52,817 bases of DNA from Stenotrophomonas sp. BIGb0135 (GCF_024810105.1 NZ_JANUDX010000015.1:1-52817), one strand, 5' to 3'; shown: positions 25,484-33,966, counted from the first letter of the stretch. Notes: generated from the letters alone by a model not told the origin. Made by a program: numbers and translations.

Positions 25484-25512
25484 AAAAAGGCCCCGCAGTG
25501 CGGGGCCTTTTT
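25484..25512. terminator. Bidirectional terminator between GH3 gene and rho
   Basis: AAAAA-GGCCCCGC-AGT-GCGGGGCC-TTTTT: a perfect 8-bp GC stem flanked by an A run and a T run, so it can act on both strands. It lies 20 bp beyond the stop of rho and ends the repeat block after the GH3 gene. Confidence 0.93.
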
Positions 25513-25532
25513 CTATTTCGATGCAGCGCCGA

Positions 25533-27317
25533 TCAGCGCTTCATCGAACCGAAGAACTCGTCGTTAGACTTGGTGTTCTTCATCTTGTCGAGCAGGAATT
25601 CCATTGCGGCCATTTCATCCATCGGATGCAGCAGCTTGCGCAGGATCCAGATCTTCTGCAGCAGTTCCGGTTCGATCAGCAGGTCTTCGCGACGGGTACC
25701 CGAGCGGTTGATGTCGATCGCCGGGAACACGCGCTTTTCAGAGATGCGGCGGCTCAGGTGCACTTCGCTGTTGCCGGTGCCCTTGAACTCTTCGTAGATC
25801 ACCTCGTCCATCTTGCTGCCGGTATCGACCAGCGCGGTGGCGATGATGGTCAGGCTGCCGCCTTCCTCCACGTTGCGCGCGGCGCCGAAGAAGCGCTTCG
25901 GACGGTGCAGGGCGTTGGCGTCCACACCACCGGTGAGCACCTTGCCGGAGCTGGGCACCACGTTGTTGTAGGCACGCGCCAGGCGGGTGATCGAGTCGAG
26001 CAGGATCACCACGTCCTTCTTGTGCTCGACCAGGCGCTTGGCACGCTCGATCACCATTTCGGCAACCTGCACGTGACGAGCGGCCGGCTCGTCGAAGGTG
26101 GAGCTGATGACTTCGCCGCGCACGGTGCGCTGCATTTCAGTCACTTCTTCCGGGCGCTCATCGATCAGCAGCACGATCAGGTGCACGTCCGGATGATTGG
26201 TGGTGATCGCCGTGGCCACCTGCTGCATCATCATCGTCTTGCCGGCCTTGGGCTGGGACACGATCAGCGAACGCTGGCCCTTGCCCTGCGGTGCCATCAG
26301 ATCGAGGATGCGGCCGGTGATGTCTTCGGACGACCCGTTGCCGCGTTCCAGGGTGAAACGCTTGCGCGGGAACAGCGGGGTCAGGTTCTCGAACAGCACC
26401 TTGTTCTTGGACGCTTCCAGCGGCTCACCGTTGATGGTGTCCACGATCGACAGCGCGAAGTAACGCTCGCCGTCCTTCGGGAAGCGGATGCGGCCGGACA
26501 GGTGGTCGCCGGTGCGCAGGTTGAAGCGGCGGATCTGGCTGGGCGAGATGTAGGTATCGTCCGGACCGGCCAGGTAGCTGGCTTCGGCCGCGCGCAGGAA
26601 ACCGAAGCCGTCGGGCAGGATTTCCAGCACGCCGTCGGCGGCGACGCCGTCACCGTGGCGGGTAAGCACCTTGAGCAGGGCGAAGATCACGTCCTGCTTG
26701 CGGGCACGCGCCACGCCTTCGGAGATCTGCAGCTGCTCGGCGATTTCCAGCAGCTTCTGCGCCGGCATGCGCTTGAGGTCGCTCAGCGAATAGACCGGGA
26801 AGCCTTCGGGAACGTTGGGCTGCTGGCTGCGCACGAACGGCTGCTGTTCGCTGTTGTCCTGCGGCATGCCGTCGTCGTTGTAGCGATCGCCACCGCGGTT
26901 GCGGTCACGGTCGCGACGATTGCGGAAGCGGTCGCGGCGGTTGCCCTGGCCTTGACCCTGGCCTTGGCCCTGATTCTGGCCCTGGCCCTGCTGCTGGTAC
27001 GGGTTCTGCCCGCCCTTGGCGTTGTGGTTGCCGTTCTGGTTGCGCTGGCCACCGTCGCCGGTGTCCTGCTGCGCACCGCCCTGGCCGGACGATGATTCGC
27101 CGGACGGCGCGGCCGGTGCCTGCTGGGGCGCGGCCGGTGCGGCGACCGGCGCCGGCGCGTCAGGCGCGGCAGCCAGGGGCAGGGCGGATTGATGCGTGGG
27201 GGAAGAACCGGTGTCGGCCGCGGTGTTGGCGGCGGCCTTGGCGACGCGCGGCTTGCGCACGCGCTTCTCGGCGGGCGCGTCGGCGCTCCCGGGTTCGGAA
27301 GTAGTGATATCGGACAA
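25533..27317 (-). CDS. rho: Transcription termination factor Rho with long disordered N-terminal region
   Basis: 594 aa if translation starts at TTG 27317, which has GAGGA at 8-base spacing; no ATG lies upstream in a sensible position. The E. coli protein is 419 aa, so about 165 extra residues are present. Residues 1-165 are low complexity: Ala/Pro-rich, then Gln/Gly/Asn repeats (YQQQGQGQNQGQGQGQGQG), then Arg/Asp/Asn-rich (RDRFRNRRDRDRNRGG). The normal Rho follows: Rho-N (SLSDLKRMPAQKLLEIAEQL), the RNA-binding OSB fold (LPDGFGFLRA), and the ATPase core with Walker A SQPKAGKT (Lys360) and LLIDERPEEVTEM. Rho is a hexameric RNA helicase that ends transcription. The N-terminal extension may aid RNA binding or condensation; this is inference. 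Confidence 0.96.
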   Translation of the reverse strand: MSDITTSEPGSADAPAEKRVRKPRVAKAAANTAADTGSSPTHQSALPLAAAPDAPAPVAAPAAPQQAPAAPSGESSSGQGGAQQDTGDGGQRNQNGNHNAKGGQNPYQQQGQGQNQGQGQGQGQGNRRDRFRNRRDRDRNRGGDRYNDDGMPQDNSEQQPFVRSQQPNVPEGFPVYSLSDLKRMPAQKLLEIAEQLQISEGVARARKQDVIFALLKVLTRHGDGVAADGVLEILPDGFGFLRAAEASYLAGPDDTYISPSQIRRFNLRTGDHLSGRIRFPKDGERYFALSIVDTINGEPLEASKNKVLFENLTPLFPRKRFTLERGNGSSEDITGRILDLMAPQGKGQRSLIVSQPKAGKTMMMQQVATAITTNHPDVHLIVLLIDERPEEVTEMQRTVRGEVISSTFDEPAARHVQVAEMVIERAKRLVEHKKDVVILLDSITRLARAYNNVVPSSGKVLTGGVDANALHRPKRFFGAARNVEEGGSLTIIATALVDTGSKMDEVIYEEFKGTGNSEVHLSRRISEKRVFPAIDINRSGTRREDLLIEPELLQKIWILRKLLHPMDEMAAMEFLLDKMKNTKSNDEFFGSMKR

Positions 27318-27538
27318 GTGCTGGATTCCTCGCTGGAAGGTGCGAGCGCCCGGCAGGGCGGCGAAGTTTGGGAAAGGATTCTGGAAAGAACGTCGTCCAG
27401 AAGATGCGGCGCGCGAATGCGGCCGGATGCTGCCGACACTAACACCGGCTCGCGGCGGCGCGCAAGCCGGGTGGGGCAGGGTCATTCATGCGGGCGCAGG
27501 GCCCGCGGCAGCCGGCGGGTGCCGGCTGCCTGCCTGGA
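27318..27538 (-). promoter_or_regulatory. trxA-rho intergenic region with hairpin 27508-27529
   Basis: The gap contains the rho leader. Next to the trxA stop, GCAGCCGGC and GCCGGCTGC (27508-27516 and 27521-27529) form a perfect 9-bp stem with loop GGGT; in the minus direction no T tract follows. Transcription may therefore continue from trxA into rho, or be controlled by Rho itself as in E. coli. No gene is seen here. Confidence 0.5.
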
Positions 27539-27868
27539 TCAGGCCAGGGCCTTGTCGAGCATGCCGGCCAGCTGGGCCTTGCCGACGGCGCCGATCTGCT
27601 GCGCCTGCACCTCGCCGTCCTTGAAGACCAGCAGCATCGGGATCGAGCGGACGTGGTACTTGGCGGCCAGGGCGCGGTTCTGGTCCACGTTGACCTTGGC
27701 GATCTTGGCGCGGCCGTTGTAGGCGTCGGCCAGTTCGTCCAGGGCGGGGGCGATCATCTTGCACGGGCCACACCATTCGGCCCAGAAATCGACCAGCACC
27801 GGTTCCTTGGAATTCAGCACTGCGCTATCGAAGTCGGCATCGCCGACATGTACAACCTTGTCGCTCAT
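27539..27868 (-). CDS. trxA: Thioredoxin 1
   Basis: 109 aa, standard thioredoxin length. The active site WAEWCGPCKMIAP and the cis-Pro loop VRSIPMLLVFKDGE are intact. It reduces protein disulfides in the cytoplasm using thioredoxin reductase. ATG 27868 gives the normal N-terminus (SDKVVHVGDADFDSAVL). The frame is open much further upstream, but that part is non-coding. trxA lies between rho (same strand, downstream) and rhlB (divergent), the same neighbourhood as in E. coli. Confidence 0.97.
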   Translation of the reverse strand: MSDKVVHVGDADFDSAVLNSKEPVLVDFWAEWCGPCKMIAPALDELADAYNGRAKIAKVNVDQNRALAAKYHVRSIPMLLVFKDGEVQAQQIGAVGKAQLAGMLDKALA

Positions 27869-28434
27869 CTTGGATTCTCGTCTGGAAATGCACCCGGCCG
27901 GGCCGGAGGAGGTTGAATTTGGACGCCACCGACCGGTGCCGTCCGCGTCTGCTGCCTCGTGGCCGCGACGGCGGCCAGCGGTGCGCCAGGTGGATGCCTG
28001 GACGCTCACGGCGGGCAGTGTACCCCTATCGTCGCGGGCGGGCAGGTGCAGGCTGAAATCCAGCATCCTGTGATTGGCGTCGCGCGTTGATCGGGCCACT
28101 GGATCGGATATGCGGCCGTGGGCCGGCGCCCACCAGCCCCGCGATGGGGCCTGTTCAACTGGCGGCAGGCCCCGTGAAGCCTGCGATAAGAGCCATCAGG
28201 GACCCGTGTCGCAGCGGCGCAAGACGGCCCGTGGCAGGGCGTCTCGCCAGGGTCTGCGACGGTCGGCCCCGGTTTGGCGCCGACATTGCGCTAAACTGGG
28301 TCACTGTGCGGCGCCCGCAGACCTGATGGTCCGGCCCCGCCGACCCCGGCGCAGGGCCCGCAATGGCGACGGTGCCCCCAAGATTGCAAGCCTCCCGCGC
28401 ACCGCTGCCGGGCCGGCCTTACCAAGACGGACAC
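27869..28434. other. Divergent intergenic region between trxA and rhlB
   Basis: 566 bp without a convincing gene; short open frames here lack ribosome sites. An inverted repeat GGGGCCTG...CAGGCCCC (28146-28153 and 28166-28173) could form a hairpin. Promoters for trxA and rhlB must lie here but no strong -35/-10 pair stands out. Confidence 0.45.
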
Positions 28435-30153
28435 ATGAGCGACAAACCGCTGACCGATTTGACCTTCTCCTCCTTCGAGCTGCATCCGGCCCTGCAGGCC
28501 GGCCTGGAAGGAGCCGGATTCACCCGTTGCACGCCCATCCAGGCGCTGACCCTGCCGGTGGCACTGCCCGGCGGCGATGTCGCCGGCCAGGCCCAGACCG
28601 GCACCGGCAAGACGCTGGCCTTCCTGGTCGCGGTGGTGAACCGCCTGCTGACCCGCCCGGCGCTGGCCGACCGCAAGCCGGAAGACCCGCGCGCGCTGAT
28701 CCTGGCCCCGACCCGCGAACTGGCCATCCAGATCCACAAGGATGCGGTCAAGTTCGGCTCGGACCTGGGCCTGCGCTTCGCGCTGGTCTACGGCGGCGTG
28801 GACTACGACAAGCAGCGCGAGATCCTGCAGCAGGGCGTGGACGTGATCATCGCCACCCCCGGCCGCCTGATCGACTACGTCAAGCAGCACAAGGTGGTCT
28901 CGCTGCACGCCTGCGAGATCTGCGTGCTCGACGAAGCCGACCGCATGTTCGACCTGGGCTTCATCAAGGACATCCGCTTCCTGCTGCGCCGCATGCCCGA
29001 GCGCACCACGCGCCAGACGCTGCTGTTCAGCGCCACGCTCAGCCACCGCGTGCTGGAGCTGGCCTACGAGCACATGAACGAGCCGCAGAAGCTGGTGGTG
29101 GAAAGCGAGTCGATCACCGCCGCACGCGTGCGCCAGCGCATCTACTTCCCGGCCGACGAAGAGAAGATTCCGCTGCTGCTGGGCCTGCTGTCGCGCAGCG
29201 AAGGCGCGCGCACCATGGTCTTCGTCAACACCAAGGTGTTCGTCGAGCGCGTGGCGCGTTCGCTGGAGAAGGCCGGTTATCGTGTCGGCGTGCTGTCCGG
29301 TGACGTGCCGCAGAAGAAGCGCGAGAGCCTGCTCAACCGCTTCCAGAAGGGCCAGCTCGAGATCCTGGTGGCCACCGACGTGGCCGCGCGCGGCCTGCAC
29401 ATCGATGGCATCAAGTACGTCTACAACTACGACCTGCCGTTCGACGCCGAAGATTACGTGCACCGTATCGGCCGTACCGCGCGCCTGGGCGAAGAGGGCG
29501 ATGCGATCAGCTTCGCCTGCGAACGCTATGCGATGGGCCTGCCGGACATCGAGGCGTACATCGAGCAGAAGATCCCGGTCGAGCCGGTCACCAGCGAGAT
29601 CCTGACCGCGCTGCCGCGCCCGGAGCGCGCACCTGCTGCGCCGGGTGAGGAAGGCGACGAGAACGAGAGCGTGGGCCAGATCTTCCGCGAAGCGCGCGAA
29701 GCACGTGCCGCTGAAGAACAGCGCCGTGGCGGCGGTAGCAGCAGTGGCCGCGGCGGCAAGCCGTCCGGTGGCCGTGGCGAACGCCGCGCCCCGGGCGAGC
29801 GCAGCGCCGATGGCGCGCCGCGCCGCGAGCGCAAGCCGCGCGTGCAGGGTGAGGCGCCGGTCGTCGCCGCTGCCGCCGAGGCCGCGCCGCAGGCTGCACC
29901 GGCCGTGGCCCCGTCCGTGGCCCCGACTGCCGACGGCAGCCCGGCCGTGGAAGGCGAGCGTGCCCCGCGCAAGCGTCGTCGTCGTCGCCACGGCCGTCCG
30001 GTCGAAGGCGCCGAGGGCGCGGCAGCGACCGGCCCGGTGACCCCGGTGCAGGTGGCCGCCAAGCCGATGCGTGCCACCCCGGCCGCCGATCCGGGCGCGT
30101 CGTTCCTGACCCGCATCGGGCGCAAGATCCGCCGGATGCTGTCCGGTTCGTAA
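28435..30153 (+). CDS. rhlB: DEAD-box RNA helicase RhlB with long C-terminal extension
   Basis: 572 aa from ATG 28435, which gives the RhlB N-terminus (SDKPLTDLTFSSFELHP). Helicase motifs in order: Q motif (FTRCTPIQALTLPVAL), Walker A AQTGTGKT, PTRELA, DEAD in VLDEADRMFDLGF, SAT in LFSATLSHR, ATDVAARGLHID and HRIGRTAR. E. coli RhlB is 421 aa; here about 165 residues follow the core. They are rich in Arg/Gly/Ala/Pro, contain an acidic stretch (GEEGDENES) and a basic cluster (RAPRKRRRRRHGR), and end in a short amphipathic segment (SFLTRIGRKIRRML). RhlB unwinds RNA for RNase E-dependent decay; such tails often bind RNA or the degradosome. Divergent from trxA. Confidence 0.94.
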   Translation: MSDKPLTDLTFSSFELHPALQAGLEGAGFTRCTPIQALTLPVALPGGDVAGQAQTGTGKTLAFLVAVVNRLLTRPALADRKPEDPRALILAPTRELAIQIHKDAVKFGSDLGLRFALVYGGVDYDKQREILQQGVDVIIATPGRLIDYVKQHKVVSLHACEICVLDEADRMFDLGFIKDIRFLLRRMPERTTRQTLLFSATLSHRVLELAYEHMNEPQKLVVESESITAARVRQRIYFPADEEKIPLLLGLLSRSEGARTMVFVNTKVFVERVARSLEKAGYRVGVLSGDVPQKKRESLLNRFQKGQLEILVATDVAARGLHIDGIKYVYNYDLPFDAEDYVHRIGRTARLGEEGDAISFACERYAMGLPDIEAYIEQKIPVEPVTSEILTALPRPERAPAAPGEEGDENESVGQIFREAREARAAEEQRRGGGSSSGRGGKPSGGRGERRAPGERSADGAPRRERKPRVQGEAPVVAAAAEAAPQAAPAVAPSVAPTADGSPAVEGERAPRKRRRRRHGRPVEGAEGAAATGPVTPVQVAAKPMRATPAADPGASFLTRIGRKIRRMLSGS

Positions 30154-30375
30154 GACCTGACGCCTGACCCGCGCGGTCCGATGTCCCGCCCCCTCGGCAA
30201 GGGGGCGGTCGCGAAGCGACGGGGGGATCGGGTGCTGATGAAGCGGACCCACGGTTGGCGCAGCCAATCGTGGGGCGACAGCGCGAAGGCGATGTTGCGT
30301 CCCCCGGCCAACGGCCGGCACGACCGATGCACCCCCCACCTGCACGTCGTCACCCTCGTCCTGCATAATCAGGGG
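30154..30375. other. rhlB-ftsE intergenic region with GC hairpins
   Basis: Contains CCGCCCCCT-CGGC-AAGGGGGCGG near 30186-30209 and an interrupted hairpin CCACG-g-TTGGC-GCA-GCCAA-t-CGTGG at 30249-30273. Neither has a T tract. A CATAAT box at 30364-30369 is so close to the ftsE ATG that it would give a leaderless message; its -35 partner is poor. Confidence 0.45.
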
Positions 30376-31062
30376 ATGAGCGTCCTGCGTTTTGACAATG
30401 TCAGTAAACAGTATGCCGGCGGCCACCAGGCCCTGGTCGACGTCAGCTTTGATGTCGCCCCCGGCGAAATGCTGTTCGTCACCGGCCACTCCGGTGCGGG
30501 CAAGAGCACCCTGCTCAAGTTGATCCACCTCGACGAGCGGCCCAGCCGCGGCGCGGTGATCTTCAATGAGCGCAACCTGCTCAAGGTGCGCGGCGGCAAT
30601 ATCCCGCGGCACCGTCGCGAGGTGGGCGCGGTCTACCAGGACCATCGCCTGCTGATGGACCGCAGCATCGCCGAGAACGTCGCGTTGCCGCTGATCCTGC
30701 GTGGCACCCGTCGCGCCGACATCGGCAAGCGGGTGCGCTCGGTGCTGGAACGCATGGGCCTGGGCCACCGCGAAAAGGCCTTGCCCTCGCAGCTGTCGGC
30801 CGGTGAGCAGCAGCGTGTCGGTATCGCCCGTGCGATCGTCAGCGAGCCCAAGCTGCTGGTCGCCGACGAACCCACCGGCAATCTGGATCCGACCCTGGCG
30901 GCGGAAATCATGGCGCTGTTCGCCGAACTGCCCGACCGCGGCACCAGCGTGCTGGTGGTCAGCCACGACCTGGCGCTGCTGCGGCACATGCGCAAGCGCG
31001 TGTTGATCCTGGACCACGGCAAGCTGATCGACGACATCTCGCCGCAGGACCTGGCCGAATGA
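30376..31062 (+). CDS. ftsE: Cell division ATP-binding protein FtsE
   Basis: 228 aa, family size. ABC ATPase features: Walker A GHSGAGKST (37-45), signature LSAGEQQR (140-147; Ala-Gly-Glu in place of SGGQ, usual for FtsE), Walker B LLVADEP (160-166) and H-switch VVSHD. With FtsX it forms an ABC-type complex at the septum that controls periplasmic murein hydrolase activation. It overlaps ftsX by 4 bp (ATGA), so the two are translationally coupled. The ATG has no spaced ribosome site; the frame is open upstream but that sequence holds hairpins. Confidence 0.96.
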   Translation: MSVLRFDNVSKQYAGGHQALVDVSFDVAPGEMLFVTGHSGAGKSTLLKLIHLDERPSRGAVIFNERNLLKVRGGNIPRHRREVGAVYQDHRLLMDRSIAENVALPLILRGTRRADIGKRVRSVLERMGLGHREKALPSQLSAGEQQRVGIARAIVSEPKLLVADEPTGNLDPTLAAEIMALFAELPDRGTSVLVVSHDLALLRHMRKRVLILDHGKLIDDISPQDLAE

Positions 31063-32009
31063 ACGCACCGACCAACAAGGAAGCTGCAGCGCCGTCGCGC
31101 CTGGGCGTGTGGCTGCACCACCACGGCCACAGCGTGGTGTTCAGCCTGGGCCGCGCGTGGCGCAAGCCGTGGGCCACGCTGCTCACCATCATGGTGATGG
31201 CGCTGGCCCTGGCGTTGCCGCTGGGCCTGTCGATCGCACTGGACAACCTCACGCATTTCGCCGGCAGCGTGCAGCAGTCGCGCGACATCAACCTGTTCCT
31301 GAAGACCGACGTGGCCGCGGCCGCCGCCGGCGAGGTGGCCGATTCGCTGCGCGGCCGTGCCGACGTGGCCAACGTCACCGTGCAGACGCCCGAACAAGGC
31401 CTGCAGGAGTTGCGCGAAGGCGCCGGGCTGGGCGAGGCGATCGATGCGCTGCACGACAACCCGCTGCCCACCCTGCTGATCGTGACGCCCAAGGCCGGTG
31501 CCGACGATGCCCGCCTGGCGCAGTCGCTGGAGGGCCTACCGCAGGCGGACCTGGTGCAGCACGACGCGCTGTGGCGCAAGCGCCTGGATGCCTGGCTGGG
31601 CTTCGGCTCGCGGCTGGTGCAGGTGTTGTCGGTGCTGCTCGGCCTGGGCGCCGCGCTGGTGGTCGGCAACACGGTGCGGCTGGACATCCAGGCGCGTCGC
31701 GACGAGATCGGCGTGCTGCAGCTGCTGGGCGCCAGCGATGGCTTCATCCGCCGCCCGTTCCTGTACCTCGGCGCCTGGTACGGCCTGGGCGCCGGTGCGG
31801 TGGCGCTGGGCCTGATCGGCGTGGCCGGGCTGGCCCTGCGCCCGCCGTTGGCGGCGCTGTCGGAAAGTTATGCCAGCCCGTTCGTGCTGCACGGGTTGGA
31901 CCTGCTGCATTCATCGTTCGTGCTGGTCGGCACCGTGGTGCTGGGCTGGCTGGGCGCGTGGCTGGTGACGGGGCATTTCCTGCGCCAGACCCGACCGACC
32001 GAAACCTGA
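31059..32009 (+). CDS. ftsX: Cell division protein FtsX
   Basis: 316 aa. It has the FtsX layout: cytoplasmic N-terminus, first membrane helix (LLTIMVMALALALPLGLSI, about 41-59), a periplasmic domain of about 120 residues containing TVQTPEQGLQELREGAGLGEA and NPLPTLLIVTP, then three membrane helices in the C-terminal half (VLSVLLGLGAALVVGNTV; WYGLGAGAVALGLIGVAGLA; FVLVGTVVLGWLGAWLVTG). The conserved cytoplasmic stretch RLDIQARRDEIGVLQLLGAS is present. Partner of FtsE, with which it shares a 4-bp overlap. The receiver-protein gene starts 7 bp after its stop. Confidence 0.96.
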   Translation: MNAPTNKEAAAPSRLGVWLHHHGHSVVFSLGRAWRKPWATLLTIMVMALALALPLGLSIALDNLTHFAGSVQQSRDINLFLKTDVAAAAAGEVADSLRGRADVANVTVQTPEQGLQELREGAGLGEAIDALHDNPLPTLLIVTPKAGADDARLAQSLEGLPQADLVQHDALWRKRLDAWLGFGSRLVQVLSVLLGLGAALVVGNTVRLDIQARRDEIGVLQLLGASDGFIRRPFLYLGAWYGLGAGAVALGLIGVAGLALRPPLAALSESYASPFVLHGLDLLHSSFVLVGTVVLGWLGAWLVTGHFLRQTRPTET

Positions 32010-32016
32010 GGCCCGC

Positions 32017-32859
32017 ATGCGCCCGCAAGCTTTGAAGCACCTGGTCGACGACGCACCGCGCGTGATGGTGGTCGACGGCTCCAAGCTGGTCCGCAAGTTG
32101 ATTGCCGATGTGCTGCAACGCGAACTGCCGGCGGTGGACGTGGTGGGCTGTGCCAGCATCGAAGAGGCACGCCGCGCGCTGGAAGCCGGGCCGGTGAACC
32201 TGGTGACCACCTCGCTCACGCTCAGCGACGGCGATGGCCTGGCGCTGGCGCGGCTGGTGCGCGAGACCGCGGGGCAGGCCTACGTGCCGGTGATCGTGGT
32301 ATCCGGCGATGCGCAGCAGCATCTGGAACAACGCCGCTTCACCGAATACGTCACCGACTATTTCGACAAGGCGCTGGGGCATGAAGCGTTGGCCACCTTC
32401 ATCCGTGGCTACGTGCAGCCGGAAACCATTCCCGGCGCGACCATCCTGTATGTCGAGGACAGCCGCGTGGTGGCCGAGGCGACCAAGCGCATGCTCGAAC
32501 GCCAGAGCCTGCGCGTGCTGCACGTGATGACCGCCGAGGAAGCCTTCGCGCTGCTCACCGCCGAATCGCTGGGCCGCAGCAGCCACCGCATCGACCTGGT
32601 GCTGACCGATGTCACCCTGAAGGGCGAGCTCAGCGGCCTGGACGTGGTGGAGCGCGTGCGCGTGGATTTCGGATACGGCAAGCGGCGCCTGCCGGTGCTG
32701 GTGATGACCGGCGACGGCAACCCGCTCAACCAGTCGGGGCTGCTGCAGGCCGGTGCCAACGACCTGGTGCAGAAGCCGATCGAAGAACGCCTGCTGGTGA
32801 CCAAGGTGCTGTTCCAGCTGCGCCTGGCCCGGCTCAACGACCGACCCGTGGTGCGATGA
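32017..32859 (+). CDS. Tandem-receiver response regulator without output domain; first receiver degenerate
   Basis: 280 aa, consisting of two CheY-like receiver domains. Receiver 1 (about 14-130) has Asp20, Ser96 and Lys118 but Ser66 in LVTTSLTLSDGDGL where the phospho-acceptor Asp is expected, and only one acidic residue in its metal pocket (VVDGSK). Receiver 2 (about 141-265) is complete: Glu147-Asp148, acceptor Asp198 in LVLTDVTL, Thr231 and Lys253 in LVQKPIEE. No DNA-binding or enzyme domain follows, so it should work by protein contact. It lies 7 bp after ftsX and overlaps ung by 4 bp, so it is in one transcription unit with cell-division and repair genes. Input kinase unknown. Confidence 0.88.
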   Translation: MRPQALKHLVDDAPRVMVVDGSKLVRKLIADVLQRELPAVDVVGCASIEEARRALEAGPVNLVTTSLTLSDGDGLALARLVRETAGQAYVPVIVVSGDAQQHLEQRRFTEYVTDYFDKALGHEALATFIRGYVQPETIPGATILYVEDSRVVAEATKRMLERQSLRVLHVMTAEEAFALLTAESLGRSSHRIDLVLTDVTLKGELSGLDVVERVRVDFGYGKRRLPVLVMTGDGNPLNQSGLLQAGANDLVQKPIEERLLVTKVLFQLRLARLNDRPVVR

Positions 32860-33563
32860 ACGACGAAGCAACCCCGAGCATCCAGCTCGAACCGAGCTGG
32901 AAGGCGCGCATTGGCGAGTGGCTGCTGCGACCGGAGATGCGTGAGCTGTCCAGCTTCCTGCGCCAGCGCAAGGCCGCCGGCGCGCACGTGTTCCCGCCGG
33001 GGCCGCAGATCTTCGCGGCCTTCGATGCCACCCCGTTCGAGCAGGTCAAGGTGGTGATCCTGGGCCAGGACCCGTATCACGGCGCGGGGCAGGCGCATGG
33101 CCTGAGCTTCTCGGTGATGCCGGGGGTACCGGTGCCGCCCTCGCTGGTCAACATCTACAAGGAAATCGAGGCCGACCTCGGGATCCCGCGGCCGGACCAC
33201 GGCTGCCTGCTGCCGTGGGCGCACCAGGGCGTGCTGCTGCTCAACGCGGTGCTGACCGTGGAAGAGGGCCAGGCCGGCGCGCACCAGAAGCGTGGCTGGG
33301 AAGGCTTCACCGATCATGTGGTGGAGACCCTCAACCGCGAGCGCGACGGAGTGGTGTTCATGCTCTGGGGCAGCTACGCGCAGCAGAAGGGCAAGGTGAT
33401 CGACACCAGCCGCCATCGCGTGCTGAAGGCGCCGCATCCGTCGCCGCTGTCGGCACACCGCGGTTTCCTCGGCTGCCAGCATTTCTCGATGGCCAACACC
33501 TACCTGCAGCGCCGGGGCCAGGCGCCGATCGACTGGGCATTGCCGCCGCGCGCGGCGCTGTAA
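32856..33563 (+). CDS. ung: Uracil-DNA glycosylase, family 1
   Basis: 235 aa, normal size. Catalytic motif GQDPYH at 70-75 (Asp72 activates water) and the intercalation motif HPSPLS at 194-199 (His194). The FSVMPGVPVPPSLVNIYKEI segment and LLLNAVLTVEEGQAGAH are family-typical. It removes uracil from DNA after cytosine deamination or misincorporation. The ATG overlaps the end of the receiver gene by 4 bp. It ends 37 bp from the convergent XRE gene. Confidence 0.97.
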   Translation: MNDEATPSIQLEPSWKARIGEWLLRPEMRELSSFLRQRKAAGAHVFPPGPQIFAAFDATPFEQVKVVILGQDPYHGAGQAHGLSFSVMPGVPVPPSLVNIYKEIEADLGIPRPDHGCLLPWAHQGVLLLNAVLTVEEGQAGAHQKRGWEGFTDHVVETLNRERDGVVFMLWGSYAQQKGKVIDTSRHRVLKAPHPSPLSAHRGFLGCQHFSMANTYLQRRGQAPIDWALPPRAAL

Positions 33564-33600
33564 CCCACCTGGGCCGCTGGCCAGGCGCGGTGGCCCGCGA

Positions 33601-33966
33601 TCAGTCGGTGAGCATTTCCATGATTGCGCGCGCCACCTGGCGTTTGCGCGCGGGCATGCGCCGCAGCAGCGAGAGAATCTCGGTTTCCTGGACGGTGCGC
33701 GCCGCCTCCACCGGCAGGCTTTCCGGCAGGGGCAGGTCGACGCCATCCTCCGGTCGTCCCGGTCCGCGCCCGGTCGCCAGCCATTCAAAATGGACTTGCG
33801 TCACAATTGCGATGCAGGCAAGGTGTTGCACGCTCGGGAATGTGCCGCCTTCCCGTTCCCACTGCGCCACGGCGCTGCGGCGCACGCCGGCCTCCAACGC
33901 CAACTGTGATTGAGACAGGCCAGCCGTTAGTCGGGCTCGCCGGATTCTGTCGCACATCGCCTTCAT
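33601..33966 (-). CDS. XRE-family helix-turn-helix regulator
   Basis: 121 aa from ATG 33966, with AGGGGGC a few bases upstream; Met4 is an alternative. The N-terminal 60 residues are a Cro/C1-type helix-turn-helix (IRRARLTAGLSQSQLALEAG, then VRRSAVAQWEREGG). The rest (PSVQHLACIAIVTQVHFEWLATGRG) is also found in phage-like repressors with a short C-terminal oligomerisation part ending in a helix (ILSLLRRMPARKRQVARAIM). It is divergent from the giant surface-protein locus, with a 314-bp gap containing repeated CGCTT/AAGCG motifs, so it may regulate that locus; this is inference from position. Confidence 0.88.
   Translation of the reverse strand: MKAMCDRIRRARLTAGLSQSQLALEAGVRRSAVAQWEREGGTFPSVQHLACIAIVTQVHFEWLATGRGPGRPEDGVDLPLPESLPVEAARTVQETEILSLLRRMPARKRQVARAIMEMLTD

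Noticed and set aside
28087..28326. Short 79-aa open frame between trxA and rhlB
   Set aside because: No ribosome site, biased composition, and it overlaps an inverted repeat; treated as non-coding.
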